Part shown: in pieces, positions 14,473-22,163 of the stretch
Numbering within the stretch: position 1 is the first letter of the stretch
How the letters are laid out: every line of letters starts with the position of its first letter
Source of the DNA: an uncultured Oscillibacter sp.
GTDB taxonomy: Bacteria > Bacillota > Clostridia > Oscillospirales > Oscillospiraceae
Direction: 5' to 3'
DNA length: 26,653 nucleotides
Assembly: GCA_910576845.1 (NCBI GenBank)
Contig: CAJTJA010000032.1
Coordinates: forward strand, 1-26,653
Translations under genes and position numbers: made by a program
The notes under the pieces: generated by a model
The model's input: the letters and a program-made list of their open reading frames with translations, nothing else
Told to the model about the DNA's origin: nothing
Databases searched by the model: none

Positions 14473-15238
14473 GCTGCGGGACGTAACGAAGATATACAAC
14501 CCCGGAACCGTGACGGAACAGCGTTTGTTTCAGGATTTCTCTCTAACCGTGGAAGAGGGCCAATTTGTGGCCATTGTGGGAAGCAATGGCAGCGGCAAAA
14601 CATCTCTCCTAAATATCATCTGCGGTTCCATCCCCATTGAGGGCGGCGATGTGCTGGTGGATGGGAAAAGCATCGCAAAGCTGAAGGATTTCCGCCGCTA
14701 TGCCAATATGGGCCGGGTCTATCAAAATCCTTCTGCGGGAACCTGTCCCAATCTGACCATGCTGGAAAACCTGTCCCTGGCAGACAACAAAGGAAAGCCT
14801 TTTCACCTGGGCCGGGCTGTAGACCGCAGGCGGATCGACGGCTACCGTGAGCAGCTCCGCTCTCTGGGCCTTGGCCTGGAGGAGAAGCTGAACGTAAAGA
14901 TGGGGGCTCTCTCCGGCGGGCAGCGGCAGGCCGTTGCACTGCTGATGGCAACTATGACGCCGCTTCGTTTTTTGATCTTAGATGAACACACAGCGGCTCT
15001 GGACCCCAAAACAGCAGAGATCATCATGGTTTTGACAGACAAGGTGGTCCGGGAGAAAAAGCTTACCGCCGTGATGGTGACACACAACCTCCGCTACGCC
15101 GTGGAATATGGAGACCGCATCCTGATGATGAATCAGGGCAAGGTGGTGCTGGACCGGGCCGGGGCAGAAAAACAGGCCACATCTATGGATAACATTCTGT
15201 CGATGTTCAATAAAATCTCTATGGAGTGCGGAAGCTAA
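14465..15238 (+). CDS. ABC transporter ATP-binding protein (operon 2)
   Basis: This 257-aa ATPase has Walker A GSNGSGKTS (39-47), Q-loop VYQNP, signature LSGGQ (149-153), Walker B FLILDE with HTAALDP, and the MVTHNL switch. It aligns without gaps to the operon 1 ATPase through residue 180. The ATG at 14465 sits in the ATGCTTGA overlap with the permease stop, and GGGGGAGGAG lies upstream. Both ATPases share the unusual threonine-rich segment PGTV/AGTV after the first strand. It is the last gene of the operon; a terminator is not seen until 15470. Confidence 0.94.
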   Translation: MLELRDVTKIYNPGTVTEQRLFQDFSLTVEEGQFVAIVGSNGSGKTSLLNIICGSIPIEGGDVLVDGKSIAKLKDFRRYANMGRVYQNPSAGTCPNLTMLENLSLADNKGKPFHLGRAVDRRRIDGYREQLRSLGLGLEEKLNVKMGALSGGQRQAVALLMATMTPLRFLILDEHTAALDPKTAEIIMVLTDKVVREKKLTAVMVTHNLRYAVEYGDRILMMNQGKVVLDRAGAEKQATSMDNILSMFNKISMECGS

Positions 15239-15469
15239 AGCCGGGATGGAGCCTCGCTTTTCTTTCCGCAGGGATAAAATTTCAATTCAGGCGCCGTTTG
15301 AAAAACGGAACTATGTCCGGCGGCAGGGCTGCCAGATAAACACAACTTTTCGCAGGAATCCCGGATAAATTTCAAGAAAAATTGGGGAAGCATGAAGGCA
15401 GAAAAGCCGCCGTTTTGGTATTTTGACATTTTTCAAGCAAGCCTGGTCAGAATTTGAGCATTCCTACTG
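15239..15469. other. Intergenic region with no supported gene
   Basis: The 569-bp gap 15239-15807 contains no gene I can support. The first 230 bp are AT-rich with scattered GC-rich short stems (for example GGCGGCAGGGCTGCC near 15320). The rest holds the features listed next. On the minus strand near 15620-15720 a start-less fragment reads REEKAARRGSIPREPQEI and may be an eroded gene end. Confidence 0.5.
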
Positions 15470-15500
15470 ACAGCCGCCGGATTTTCCGGCGGCTGTTTTC
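15470..15500 (+). terminator. Intrinsic terminator downstream of operon 2
   Basis: A perfect 11-bp stem (ACAGCCGCCGG / CCGGCGGCTGT) with a 5-nt loop is followed by TTTTC. It lies 232 bp after the ATPase stop and is the first strong terminator for operon 2. Confidence 0.75.
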
Positions 15501-15532
15501 TGCCCGGCAGCCCCTGGACCAGTTTCCAGAAC

Positions 15533-15563
15533 TTGTCCGTTGCCCAACAGGAAGCGGTATAGT
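15533..15563 (+). promoter_or_regulatory. Weak candidate promoter before the GH18 gene
   Basis: TTGTCC and TATAGT are separated by 19 bp. The spacing is long for a normal promoter, so the call is weak. It would give a leader of about 240 nt. Confidence 0.3.
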
Positions 15564-15728
15564 AAAATAAAACAACAATATTGGCTGCGGGTCCCTGTTC
15601 GAAAATGGAGAATTTCGTCTCACGGTATCTTACATCGAAGCTTTTCCTCGATTTCCCTCATAATTTCTTGAGGTTCCCTTGGAATACTGCCTCTCCTGGC
15701 GGCTTTTTCTTCACGGATGGTATTTCAT

Positions 15729-15749
15729 AATTAAAAGCTCGTTTTAATT
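15729..15749. repeat. Short perfect inverted repeat before the GH18 gene
   Basis: AATTAAAA and TTTTAATT flank GCTCG. This 8-bp dyad lies 59 bp before the start codon and could be a protein-binding site or a chance AT-rich palindrome. Confidence 0.4.
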
Positions 15750-15807
15750 CAACAGCCCGCCGTCAGTCAGGCAAAGGCCTGATTTTACACGAAAGGAAGT
15801 TATAACC

Positions 15808-17502
15808 ATGGGGAAAACGCGCCGCCTGATGCCGCTGGTCCTGATCTTCACATTGCTGCTGGCCCTGATGGAACCGGGGCGGGCCTCCGCCGCCGGAACC
15901 GCAGGAACCGTCGTGGGCTATTACGCCGCCTGGGCCTCAGGGCAGGGATACACGCCGGATCAGCTCCCAGCAGAGCTGTTCACGCAAATCAACTACGCTT
16001 TTGCCAAAATTCAGGACGGAAAGTTGGCCCTCAGCGCTCCTGAGCAGGACCGGGAAAACCTTCAGGGCCTGACCGCCCTGCGGAAGCGGAATCCAAAGCT
16101 CAAAATCGTTCTCTCTGTGGGGGGGTGGGATGAATCCACCTATTTCTCCGACGCCGCCGTCTCTCCTGCCAGCCGGGCAGCCTTCGCCCAAAGCTGTGTG
16201 GAATTGATTTTGGAGCACCGTTTGGATGGCATAGACCTGGATTGGGAATATCCCGTCTCCGGCGGCGCCGCCGGAGTCATTCACCGTCCCCAGGACAAGG
16301 AGAATTTTACGCTTCTTCTGCAAGCGCTTCGAGATGCGCTGGACCGGCAAGGCAGGCAAAACGGGAAACAATATGTGCTGAGCATTGCCGGAGCAGCGGA
16401 CGGCAGCTACCTGAATGCCATCGAGCCCCAGGCGGCGGCAGAAATCGTAGACCACATTTTTATCATGGCCTATGATTTCAACGGGCCTTGGGACATCTAT
16501 ACGGGTTTCAATGCGCCGCTTTATACGCCCTCCGGCGGGCCGGACCGATACCGGAGCAGCGTGGACGGCAGCGTCTCCGCCTGGCTGAGGCATGGTGTTC
16601 CGGCGGGGAAGCTGGTTCTGGGGATGCCGCTGTACGGATACATATATCAAGGCGTCAGCCATGGGAGCTATGGGCTGTACGGGCTCTTTAACAGTGCCAA
16701 ATCCTTATCCTGGGACAAACTGAAGGAGGAATACCTGAACAATTCCTCCTATCAGCAGTTCCGTCACAGCGAGGCAGACGTCCCATATCTTTACGGAAAT
16801 CAGAACTTTATCTCCTACGATGACGAAAACTCCATCGCCCACAAGGGGGAACTGGCCCGGCGTTATGGTCTGGGGGGCATTGGATTTTGGGAGCTCTCCC
16901 AGGATCAGGATGGAGACCTGCTCCAAAGCGCATGGGCCGCATGGAACAGCGGACGTTTTCAGGATGTTCCTCCGGACGCCTGGTACGCCGGAGCGGTGGA
17001 ACGCATATCAGCTGCCGGCTTGATGCGGGGGACTGGGGCCGGACAATTCTCCCCGAATAAAACTGTAACCCGCGGACAGATCACAGCCATTCTCCACCGG
17101 CTGTCAGGTGCGCCCGCAGCCTCTCACATTCCATTTTCTGATGTATCTGCATCAGACTATTACGGTGAAGCTGCGGCCTGGGCGGCAGAACAGGGCGTTG
17201 TGGGAGGCTTTCCCGACGGGACTTTTCGACCCAACCTGCCTGTGAGCCGTCAGCAGCTGGCCGCCATTCTCTGGCGTTATGCCTTGCTGGAGCAGGCCGA
17301 CAGCGGAAAACGGGCCTCGCTGGAAGACTATCAGGACACCGGGGAAATAAGCGGCTATGCCATGGAACCTCTGAGCTGGGCGCTGGCTGAAGGAATCCTG
17401 GGAGGAACAAAGGAAAAACGTCTCCTGCCCCAAGGTTCCGCTTCCAGGGCACAGACCGCCGTAATACTGGACCGTTTTTCCGCATTATTGGAAACGGCAT
17501 AA
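15808..17502 (+). CDS. Secreted GH18 glycoside hydrolase with three SLH domains
   Basis: This 564-aa surface enzyme should cleave beta-1,4-linked GlcNAc polymers (chitin, peptidoglycan or host glycans). A signal peptide covers about residues 1-28. The GH18 barrel (about 33-375) has SVGGW and the catalytic motif DGIDLDWE (D140, D143, D145, acid E147), then MAYDFNGPWD and GMPLYG, and ends at GIGFWELSQD. Three S-layer homology repeats follow from about 384 to 558 (FQDVPPDAWYAGAVE, FSDVSASDYYGEAAAW, YQDTGEISGYAMEPLSW) and should hold it to the cell wall. The third repeat is the most divergent. The ATG has AAAGGAAG upstream. The gene stands alone between two non-coding gaps. Confidence 0.94.
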   Translation: MGKTRRLMPLVLIFTLLLALMEPGRASAAGTAGTVVGYYAAWASGQGYTPDQLPAELFTQINYAFAKIQDGKLALSAPEQDRENLQGLTALRKRNPKLKIVLSVGGWDESTYFSDAAVSPASRAAFAQSCVELILEHRLDGIDLDWEYPVSGGAAGVIHRPQDKENFTLLLQALRDALDRQGRQNGKQYVLSIAGAADGSYLNAIEPQAAAEIVDHIFIMAYDFNGPWDIYTGFNAPLYTPSGGPDRYRSSVDGSVSAWLRHGVPAGKLVLGMPLYGYIYQGVSHGSYGLYGLFNSAKSLSWDKLKEEYLNNSSYQQFRHSEADVPYLYGNQNFISYDDENSIAHKGELARRYGLGGIGFWELSQDQDGDLLQSAWAAWNSGRFQDVPPDAWYAGAVERISAAGLMRGTGAGQFSPNKTVTRGQITAILHRLSGAPAASHIPFSDVSASDYYGEAAAWAAEQGVVGGFPDGTFRPNLPVSRQQLAAILWRYALLEQADSGKRASLEDYQDTGEISGYAMEPLSWALAEGILGGTKEKRLLPQGSASRAQTAVILDRFSALLETA

Positions 17503-17740
17503 GGCTGAGAGCCTTTGCCCCTGTTTCAAACTGTTGAAAACATATTTCTGACAGCCTGATCAAGTTTCCAATTTTTTAAAGTTTTGGATCTTACGGATAT
17601 AAAATAGCGCGGAAAACCCTTTTCGGGTTATCTCCACCTTAAAACTTGCCGCAAAGCGGCGGCCGCGCTCTGAAACGCGTCTGCGGGCACAGTTTCCCTT
17701 CTCTTTCGTCCTGTGCATTTTTCCTTCTATCCCCAAGCTG
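17503..17740. other. Intergenic region with no supported gene
   Basis: Of the 309-bp gap 17503-17811, the first part holds only a short AAGGCT/AGCCTT stem directly after the GH18 stop and GC-rich partial palindromes. No ORF with a credible ribosome binding site is seen on either strand. Confidence 0.5.
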
Positions 17741-17769
17741 AGGCAAGGGCTTTTGCCCTTGCCTCTTTT
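17741..17769 (+). terminator. Terminator overlapping the next promoter
   Basis: A perfect 10-bp stem (AGGCAAGGGC / GCCCTTGCCT) with a TTTT loop is followed by CTTTT. Its right arm contains the -35 box of the following gene, so a terminator for upstream transcripts and a promoter are packed together. Confidence 0.7.
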
Positions 17770-17787
17770 AATTAAAACTGTTATACT
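17759..17787 (+). promoter_or_regulatory. Promoter of the barnase-barstar pair
   Basis: TTGCCT and TATACT are separated by exactly 17 bp. Transcription would begin near 17794, only about 18 nt before the GTG start. Confidence 0.65.
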
Positions 17788-17811
17788 GTCATAAAAGAAA
17801 GGATGACGCCT

Positions 17812-18423
17812 GTGAAACATTGGTTTAGTGGTCTGCTGGCCGCTCTGATGCTGTTTTCTCTCTCCGCCTGTGGTTCTCCCATGGCGGATTTAGCAGGGCC
17901 TTCCGGCAGCGTGCCGTTTGAGGAGTCCCATCCAGGTCAGGAACCGGCAGATATCCCAGCCCAGGAAGATGCGGAAAGTCCGTCAGATGCCCCGGACACG
18001 GATATCCCCGAGGCCGCACCGGAGGCAGAAGCGGATTCCGGCCCGGAGGACCAGGAGGAGCTCTCCCTCCCCGAGGATGGAGTCTATACCGCCAAAGAGG
18101 ACGTAGCCCTCTACATTCACCTTTACGGCCGCCTGCCCGGTAATTTTATTACCAAGAAAGAGGCCCAAAACCTCGGATGGCCCGGCGGTTCTCTGGAGCC
18201 CTATGCGCCGGGGAAGTGCATTGGCGGCAGCCATTTTGGAAATTATGAGGGTCTTCTGCCGGAAGCCGAGGGGCGGAGCTACACGGAATGCGACATTGAC
18301 ACCTTGGGCGCTAAGAGCCGTGGGGCCAAGCGAATCGTGTTTTCCAATGATGGGTTGATCTACTACACGGAAAACCATTATGAATCCTTTGAGCTTCTGT
18401 ACGGAGATGAATCCGATGACTGA
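17812..18423 (+). CDS. Lipoprotein with C-terminal barnase-type ribonuclease domain
   Basis: This 203-aa protein has a lipoprotein signal (LSAC, Cys20) and a long acidic Pro/Glu/Asp linker (about 36-88). A barnase/microbial ribonuclease domain follows (about 90-198). Conserved blocks are LPGNFITKKEAQNLGW, APGKCIGGSHFGNYEG and RSYTECDID. By alignment to barnase, the catalytic Glu73 corresponds to E159, Arg83 to R170, Arg87 to R174 and His102 to H189 (ENHYESF), so the enzyme looks active. The start is GTG 17812, with AAAGGA 9 nt upstream; ATG 17803 would fall on that site. It overlaps the barstar gene by 8 bp. A membrane-anchored form of a normally free secreted RNase is unusual. Confidence 0.9.
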   Translation: MKHWFSGLLAALMLFSLSACGSPMADLAGPSGSVPFEESHPGQEPADIPAQEDAESPSDAPDTDIPEAAPEAEADSGPEDQEELSLPEDGVYTAKEDVALYIHLYGRLPGNFITKKEAQNLGWPGGSLEPYAPGKCIGGSHFGNYEGLLPEAEGRSYTECDIDTLGAKSRGAKRIVFSNDGLIYYTENHYESFELLYGDESDD

Positions 18424-18697
18424 GATTTTTCTGGACGGCCTGGAGATTGAAACAATCGCCGACGTTCATGCTCTTTTCTCTCAAACCCTGGAGCTTCCCA
18501 GCTGCTACGGAAAAAACTTAGACGCCCTTTTTGACTGCCTTACAGAGATCAGCCAAGATACGGTTATCCAGCTCCGCCATCCATCGCTTCTGGAATTGAA
18601 GTTGGGGCAGCGGGGCCGGGCGCTGACCGCCCTTCTCCGGCGGGCAGAGGAGGAAAATCCACACATCGCGCTTGCGGAAGAGAAGGAGCTGTTTTGA
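18416..18697 (+). CDS. Barstar family ribonuclease inhibitor
   Basis: This 93-aa cytoplasmic protein inhibits barnase by plugging its active site, protecting the producer before export. The family core YGKNLDALFDCLTEI is complete, with Y31, D36 and D40 matching the barnase-contacting Tyr29, Asp35 and Asp39 of barstar. There is no signal peptide. The start is the ATG at 18416, with GGAG 9 nt upstream; the ATGs at 18380 and 18407 are less well placed. It overlaps the ribonuclease stop by 8 bp, so the two are translationally coupled. No clear terminator follows. Confidence 0.92.
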   Translation: MTEIFLDGLEIETIADVHALFSQTLELPSCYGKNLDALFDCLTEISQDTVIQLRHPSLLELKLGQRGRALTALLRRAEEENPHIALAEEKELF

Positions 18698-18739
18698 AGG
18701 TACGGCCCCTTCCGATACACCGCCCTGAGAAATTGCCAC

Positions 18740-18768
18740 TTTTCAGAGGGGATTTTCTGTGTTATACT
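18740..18768 (+). promoter_or_regulatory. Candidate promoter before the membrane protein gene
   Basis: TTTTCA and TATACT are 17 bp apart. The -35 box is weak. Confidence 0.45.
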
Positions 18769-18827
18769 GAAAACTCAATTCCGGCGGGCTGAACCGCTAA
18801 TTGACTCTCGAAAGGACGCTTTCGCAT

Positions 18828-19712
18828 ATGGATAAAAGATATCTGCTTCCTCTGACGGCGGCACTGGGCGGAGCCGCCGTCTGGGTACTGCGTCTCCTGG
18901 AAAACCGCGTTGGCTTTGAACCGGACACAGGCCTTCCGATTCCCGGCAACCTGGCCGGACTGGCACTGGCAGCAGCACTGGCGGGCATTGGAATCGCTTT
19001 GGCAATCATGGCGCGGCTTCTCCCATCAGAGGAAGAACCCGGTCCGGCCCTGCCCGATAATTTCACTTCCTCCAGCACAGGTCTTTTAGCCGTGCCTGTG
19101 TGCGGTCTATTCCTGATCGCCCTCAGCGGAACAGCCGATTTAGCAGAGAGTTTTTCTCTGCTCCCGGAGGGGGCTGTTTCCTCCCAACATACGATCTACG
19201 GTATTCTCCGGGCCGGCGGATTGGGCTTTTCTCCTCAGGGGCAAATGCTGCTGGGCTTCCTGGGTCTAATAACTGCTGCGGGGCTTTTTCCGGCTTTGGC
19301 AGGCTGCCGCCGCTGCGGGGACCGGCCAGCTCATCGGTTTCCTTCTGTTATCACCCTGCTGCCTGTAATGGCACTGGTGGTGCGATTGGTGCTGACATAC
19401 CGGATTGACTCTGTAAATCCATCCCTTTCCATGTACTATGTAGAGCTGCTGGCTCTGGTATTTCTAACCTTAGGTTTTTACCGTCTCAGCTCTTTTGCCT
19501 TCCAGGCCGGCCAGACCCGCCGCTTCGCTTTCTACTCCGGGGCGGCTGTGGTATTCTGCACCGCCTCTCTGGCAGACGGCAGCATCTACCTCTCTTCCCT
19601 CCTGCTCTATGCCGGCGGAGCGGTAACACTGATAGGATTTTTGCTGCTGCGTATTGCCAATGAAATCGAATCGGAGCAGGACGACGGCACAATTATCGGA
19701 CCTTCGGAATGA
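18828..19712 (+). CDS. Multi-pass membrane protein of unknown function (294 aa)
   Basis: I do not recognise a family. The protein has about seven to eight hydrophobic segments spread over the whole length (for example LLPLTAALGGAAVWVL, LAGLALAAALAGIGIALAI, LLAVPVCGLFLIAL, LLPVMALVVRLVL, LALVFLTLGFYRL, FAFYSGAAVVFCTASLADG, LLLYAGGAVTLIGFLLL). It ends with an acidic cytoplasmic tail (ANEIESEQDDGTIIG). A CRRCG pair of cysteines sits in a loop at about 166. The start is ATG 18828, with AAAGGA 12 nt upstream; a TTG at 18801 lies before that site. It is a single-gene unit closed by a bidirectional terminator. Confidence 0.75.
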   Translation: MDKRYLLPLTAALGGAAVWVLRLLENRVGFEPDTGLPIPGNLAGLALAAALAGIGIALAIMARLLPSEEEPGPALPDNFTSSSTGLLAVPVCGLFLIALSGTADLAESFSLLPEGAVSSQHTIYGILRAGGLGFSPQGQMLLGFLGLITAAGLFPALAGCRRCGDRPAHRFPSVITLLPVMALVVRLVLTYRIDSVNPSLSMYYVELLALVFLTLGFYRLSSFAFQAGQTRRFAFYSGAAVVFCTASLADGSIYLSSLLLYAGGAVTLIGFLLLRIANEIESEQDDGTIIGPSE

Positions 19713-19739
19713 ATCCACGATCTGTATCTTGACTCCAAA

Positions 19740-19770
19740 AGCCCCCGGCACCGCGGTACCGGGGGCTTTT
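19740..19770. terminator. Bidirectional terminator between convergent genes
   Basis: A 9-bp stem AGCCCCCGG / CCGGGGGCT, with an inner ACCGCGGT palindrome, is followed by TTTT on the plus side. The minus strand shows TTTT after the same stem, so it can serve the mscS operon too. Confidence 0.82.
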
Positions 19771-19787
19771 CCGCTCTCCTACACTGT

Positions 19788-20603
19788 TCACTTTTGGTCT
19801 TTTTGAATACGGACATCCAGCTTATTATAAGGAATTTCCACACCGTTTTCCGCAAAAGCGCTTCGCAAATGCTCTCCCAGCGCAAAATACGCAGGCCAAT
19901 ACTTCTCTGTCTCCGCCCAGCAGTAAACGGTAAATTCAATGCCGCTCTCCCCAAAGCCGCTGAGATATACGGCAGAAGGCGGGTCGGAGAGAATATCTTC
20001 CGTCCCCTCCAACGCCCGGCGGCAGGCATCCTTCACTTTTTCTGTAGGCGCATCGTAGGAGGCGCTGAGCTTCCAGCAAATCCGGCGGCGGCCCAGAAGC
20101 GTATAATTTGTCACTTGAGAGGCCGCCAGCTCCTTATTGGGAAGCAGAGCGACAAGGCCATCCGGAGTGGTCAGCTTTGTGTGGTTCAAACTAATCTCTT
20201 CCACCGTACCGGAAATGCCTCCGGATTCGATAAAGTCTCCAATGGCAAAGGGATGGGAGGATAAAATCACAAGCCCCCCAGCCACATTTCCCAAAATGTC
20301 CTCCGCCGCCAAGGTAACTCCCAGCGAGCCCACCGACAGCAGTGCCACCAGGGAACTCATATTAATTCCCAGGCTCCCAGCAGTAAAAACCACTGTCAGC
20401 GTATAAAGCAGCATCTTAACGCCCGCCAAAATATAGCGTTGCACCCGCTCCTCCAGCTTCGTCCGCCGAAGCAGCCTTCGCACCAGCTTCAGCAGAATCC
20501 GAACCGCCAGAAGGCAGACCAGCAGCGTAAGGACAGCAGCCAAAATTCCCTCCAGGGACATCCTCCCAGCAAAGCGCTCCAGCAATCCGTTTATATCAGG
20601 CAC
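19788..20603 (-). CDS. Mechanosensitive ion channel, MscS family
   Basis: This 271-aa channel should open under membrane tension and release solutes on osmotic downshock. Three hydrophobic helices lie in the first half: ILAAVLTLLVCLLAVRILLKLV, YILAGVKMLLYTLTVVFTAG, and the pore helix LVALLSVGSLGVTLAAEDILGNVAGG, with the Gly/Ala pattern typical of TM3. A beta domain follows (FAIGDFIESGGISGTVEEISLNHTKLTTPDGLVALLPNKEL) and then an alpha/beta C-terminus. The start is GTG 20603 with AAGGGG upstream. It lies 38 bp after serA on the same strand and is probably co-transcribed with it. Confidence 0.93.
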   Translation of the reverse strand: MPDINGLLERFAGRMSLEGILAAVLTLLVCLLAVRILLKLVRRLLRRTKLEERVQRYILAGVKMLLYTLTVVFTAGSLGINMSSLVALLSVGSLGVTLAAEDILGNVAGGLVILSSHPFAIGDFIESGGISGTVEEISLNHTKLTTPDGLVALLPNKELAASQVTNYTLLGRRRICWKLSASYDAPTEKVKDACRRALEGTEDILSDPPSAVYLSGFGESGIEFTVYCWAETEKYWPAYFALGEHLRSAFAENGVEIPYNKLDVRIQKDQK

Positions 20604-20641
20604 AGGTATTCCCCTTCTTAAATTTTTTTATATAACCCGCT

Positions 20642-21811
20642 TCATTCAATAATCGCCCGAACCCGAATTACGTTGGCGAGATTTTTCAAGTCCTGAATAA
20701 CAGAAGGCTCCACTTTCGCCCCCAGGTCTACCAACGTATATGCGTAATCTCCCTTGGATTTGTTGCTCAGGTTTTCCACGTTCACTCCATCCCGGCTCAG
20801 CAGCGTTGTAATATTGGCTAACATGGCCGGGATATTTCTGTGGATGACGCACAGGCGCATCACTCCGCTCCGCTCCAGGTATACATCCGGGAGGTTGACA
20901 GAGTTGCGGATATTGCCGTTTTCCAGATAGTCCTTCAGTTCCTCTGCCGCCATAACGGCACAATTCTGCTCGCTTTCCGGCGTAGAGGCCCCCAAGTGAG
21001 GCATGGCAATCACATGGGGAGCCGCCACCAGGCGGTTGTTTGGAAAATCAGTGACATAGGCTGTCACCTGCCCCGCATCCAGGGCGGCCAGCAGCGCATC
21101 ATCATCTACAATGCCGCCCCGTGCCAGATTAATAACCCGGACTCCGGGCTTCATGGCGGCAAAGGCATCCGCGCCAATGATATGACGGGTTTTCTCATTA
21201 TAATGAATGTGGGCGGTGATATAGTCCGCCTTATGATAAAGCTCGTTTATATCCTGAACCACATGGACATGGCGGTCCAGCCGCAGGGCGGCGTCTACGG
21301 AGAGAAAAGGATCATATCCGTATACATCCATCCCCATATCCAACGCCACATTGGCAACCAGGGCCCCGATGGCTCCCAAGCCGATAACTCCCAGCGTCTT
21401 CCGGTACAGCTCCGGGCCCACAAAGGCGGATTTGCCCTTTTCCACTACTTTCTCCACATCCACCCCGGCATTGGCCTGATTATGAACCCAGCGCACCGCG
21501 CCGGTAACATCCCGGGAAGAAATCAGCATCGCGCAGAGGACCAGCTCCTTGACAGCGTTGGCATTGGCGCCGGGTGTGGAAAAAACGGCCACGCCGCTCT
21601 CCGAGCAGCGAGACAACGGAATATTGTTTACGCCCACTCCGGCCCGCGCAATCGCAAGCAGGCTCTCCGGGAACGGATAATCCAGAAGATTGGCGGAGCG
21701 GACCAAAATTCCCTCCTCTTCCGTTACTCCTTCCCCCACCTCATAGTGGGCAGGATCAAGCCGGGCAAGTCCCTCAGGGGCAATTTTATTGAAGGTTTTG
21801 ATATAATACAT
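20642..21811 (-). CDS. serA: D-3-phosphoglycerate dehydrogenase with ACT domain
   Basis: This 389-aa enzyme oxidises 3-phosphoglycerate to 3-phosphohydroxypyruvate, the first step of serine synthesis. The substrate domain is followed by the NAD-binding motif GLGAIG (144-149) and YGYDPF. NLARGGIVDDDAL carries the catalytic Arg231, and MPHLGASTPESE carries the His (272). A C-terminal ACT domain (about 318-389) should allow serine feedback. The region where longer enzymes have the catalytic Glu reads YVTDFPNN, as in the short clostridial form. GGAGG precedes the ATG. The 208-nt leader and promoter upstream are listed separately. The gene is first in a serA-mscS unit. Confidence 0.9.
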   Translation of the reverse strand: MYYIKTFNKIAPEGLARLDPAHYEVGEGVTEEEGILVRSANLLDYPFPESLLAIARAGVGVNNIPLSRCSESGVAVFSTPGANANAVKELVLCAMLISSRDVTGAVRWVHNQANAGVDVEKVVEKGKSAFVGPELYRKTLGVIGLGAIGALVANVALDMGMDVYGYDPFLSVDAALRLDRHVHVVQDINELYHKADYITAHIHYNEKTRHIIGADAFAAMKPGVRVINLARGGIVDDDALLAALDAGQVTAYVTDFPNNRLVAAPHVIAMPHLGASTPESEQNCAVMAAEELKDYLENGNIRNSVNLPDVYLERSGVMRLCVIHRNIPAMLANITTLLSRDGVNVENLSNKSKGDYAYTLVDLGAKVEPSVIQDLKNLANVIRVRAIIE

Positions 21812-22019
21812 GGGAAGCCTCCGGTTAAAAGAAATAAATTTTCCTGAAAGAAGTATGTCTATGACAGTCTTCGTAACCCACGGCGCAAAAGCGAGCAGCT
21901 CAAATGAAACAAATAGACAGCACGACAGGTTGTCACCCGTTCAGACGCGCAGCGCCGCCCCGCGGTATTTCCGTTCTTGATTATTCAGCGGGAACTTTGA
22001 ACACGGCCGTACATAGCTT
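21812..22019 (-). promoter_or_regulatory. Long, possibly structured 5' leader of serA
   Basis: From the promoter at 22026-22054 to the ATG there are about 208 nt without an ORF. The RNA can form GC-rich stems (CCGCGGGGCGGCGC region, 21945-21965) and a TGTCTAT/ATAGACA pairing between about 21910 and 21855. It is not a T-box and matches no riboswitch I recognise. It could be a new regulatory leader or a small RNA. Confidence 0.4.
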
Positions 22020-22025
22020 CAGTTT

Positions 22026-22054
22026 AGTATAGCCTTCTTTCCGTCCGAGGGCAA
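22026..22054 (-). promoter_or_regulatory. Promoter of serA-mscS
   Basis: TTGCCC and TATACT on the minus strand are separated by exactly 17 bp. The start point would be near 22019. Confidence 0.65.
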
Positions 22055-22081
22055 GTGGCATTTCCACAGTATTTTTCAGGA

Positions 22082-22111
22082 TTGTTGCTTTTACCATGGA
22101 ACTTTTATAAA
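22082..22111 (+). promoter_or_regulatory. Candidate promoter for the 126-aa protein gene
   Basis: TTGTTG and TATAAA are 18 bp apart, 53 bp before the ATG. The match is moderate. Confidence 0.45.
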
Positions 22112-22163
22112 AAAGCAGGTATATTGTTGATAGAAAATCTGTATTTCGGGGAGGTCTTCTATC

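Noticed and set aside
15620..15730. Minus-strand fragment reading REEKAARRGSIPREPQEIMREIEEKL
   Set aside because: It looks protein-like but has no start codon, is under 35 codons, and is preceded by an in-frame stop; it may be a gene remnant but cannot be supported.
20840..21847. 335-codon plus-strand ORF opposite serA
   Set aside because: serA has complete catalytic and ACT motifs on the minus strand; the plus-strand frame has no family features.
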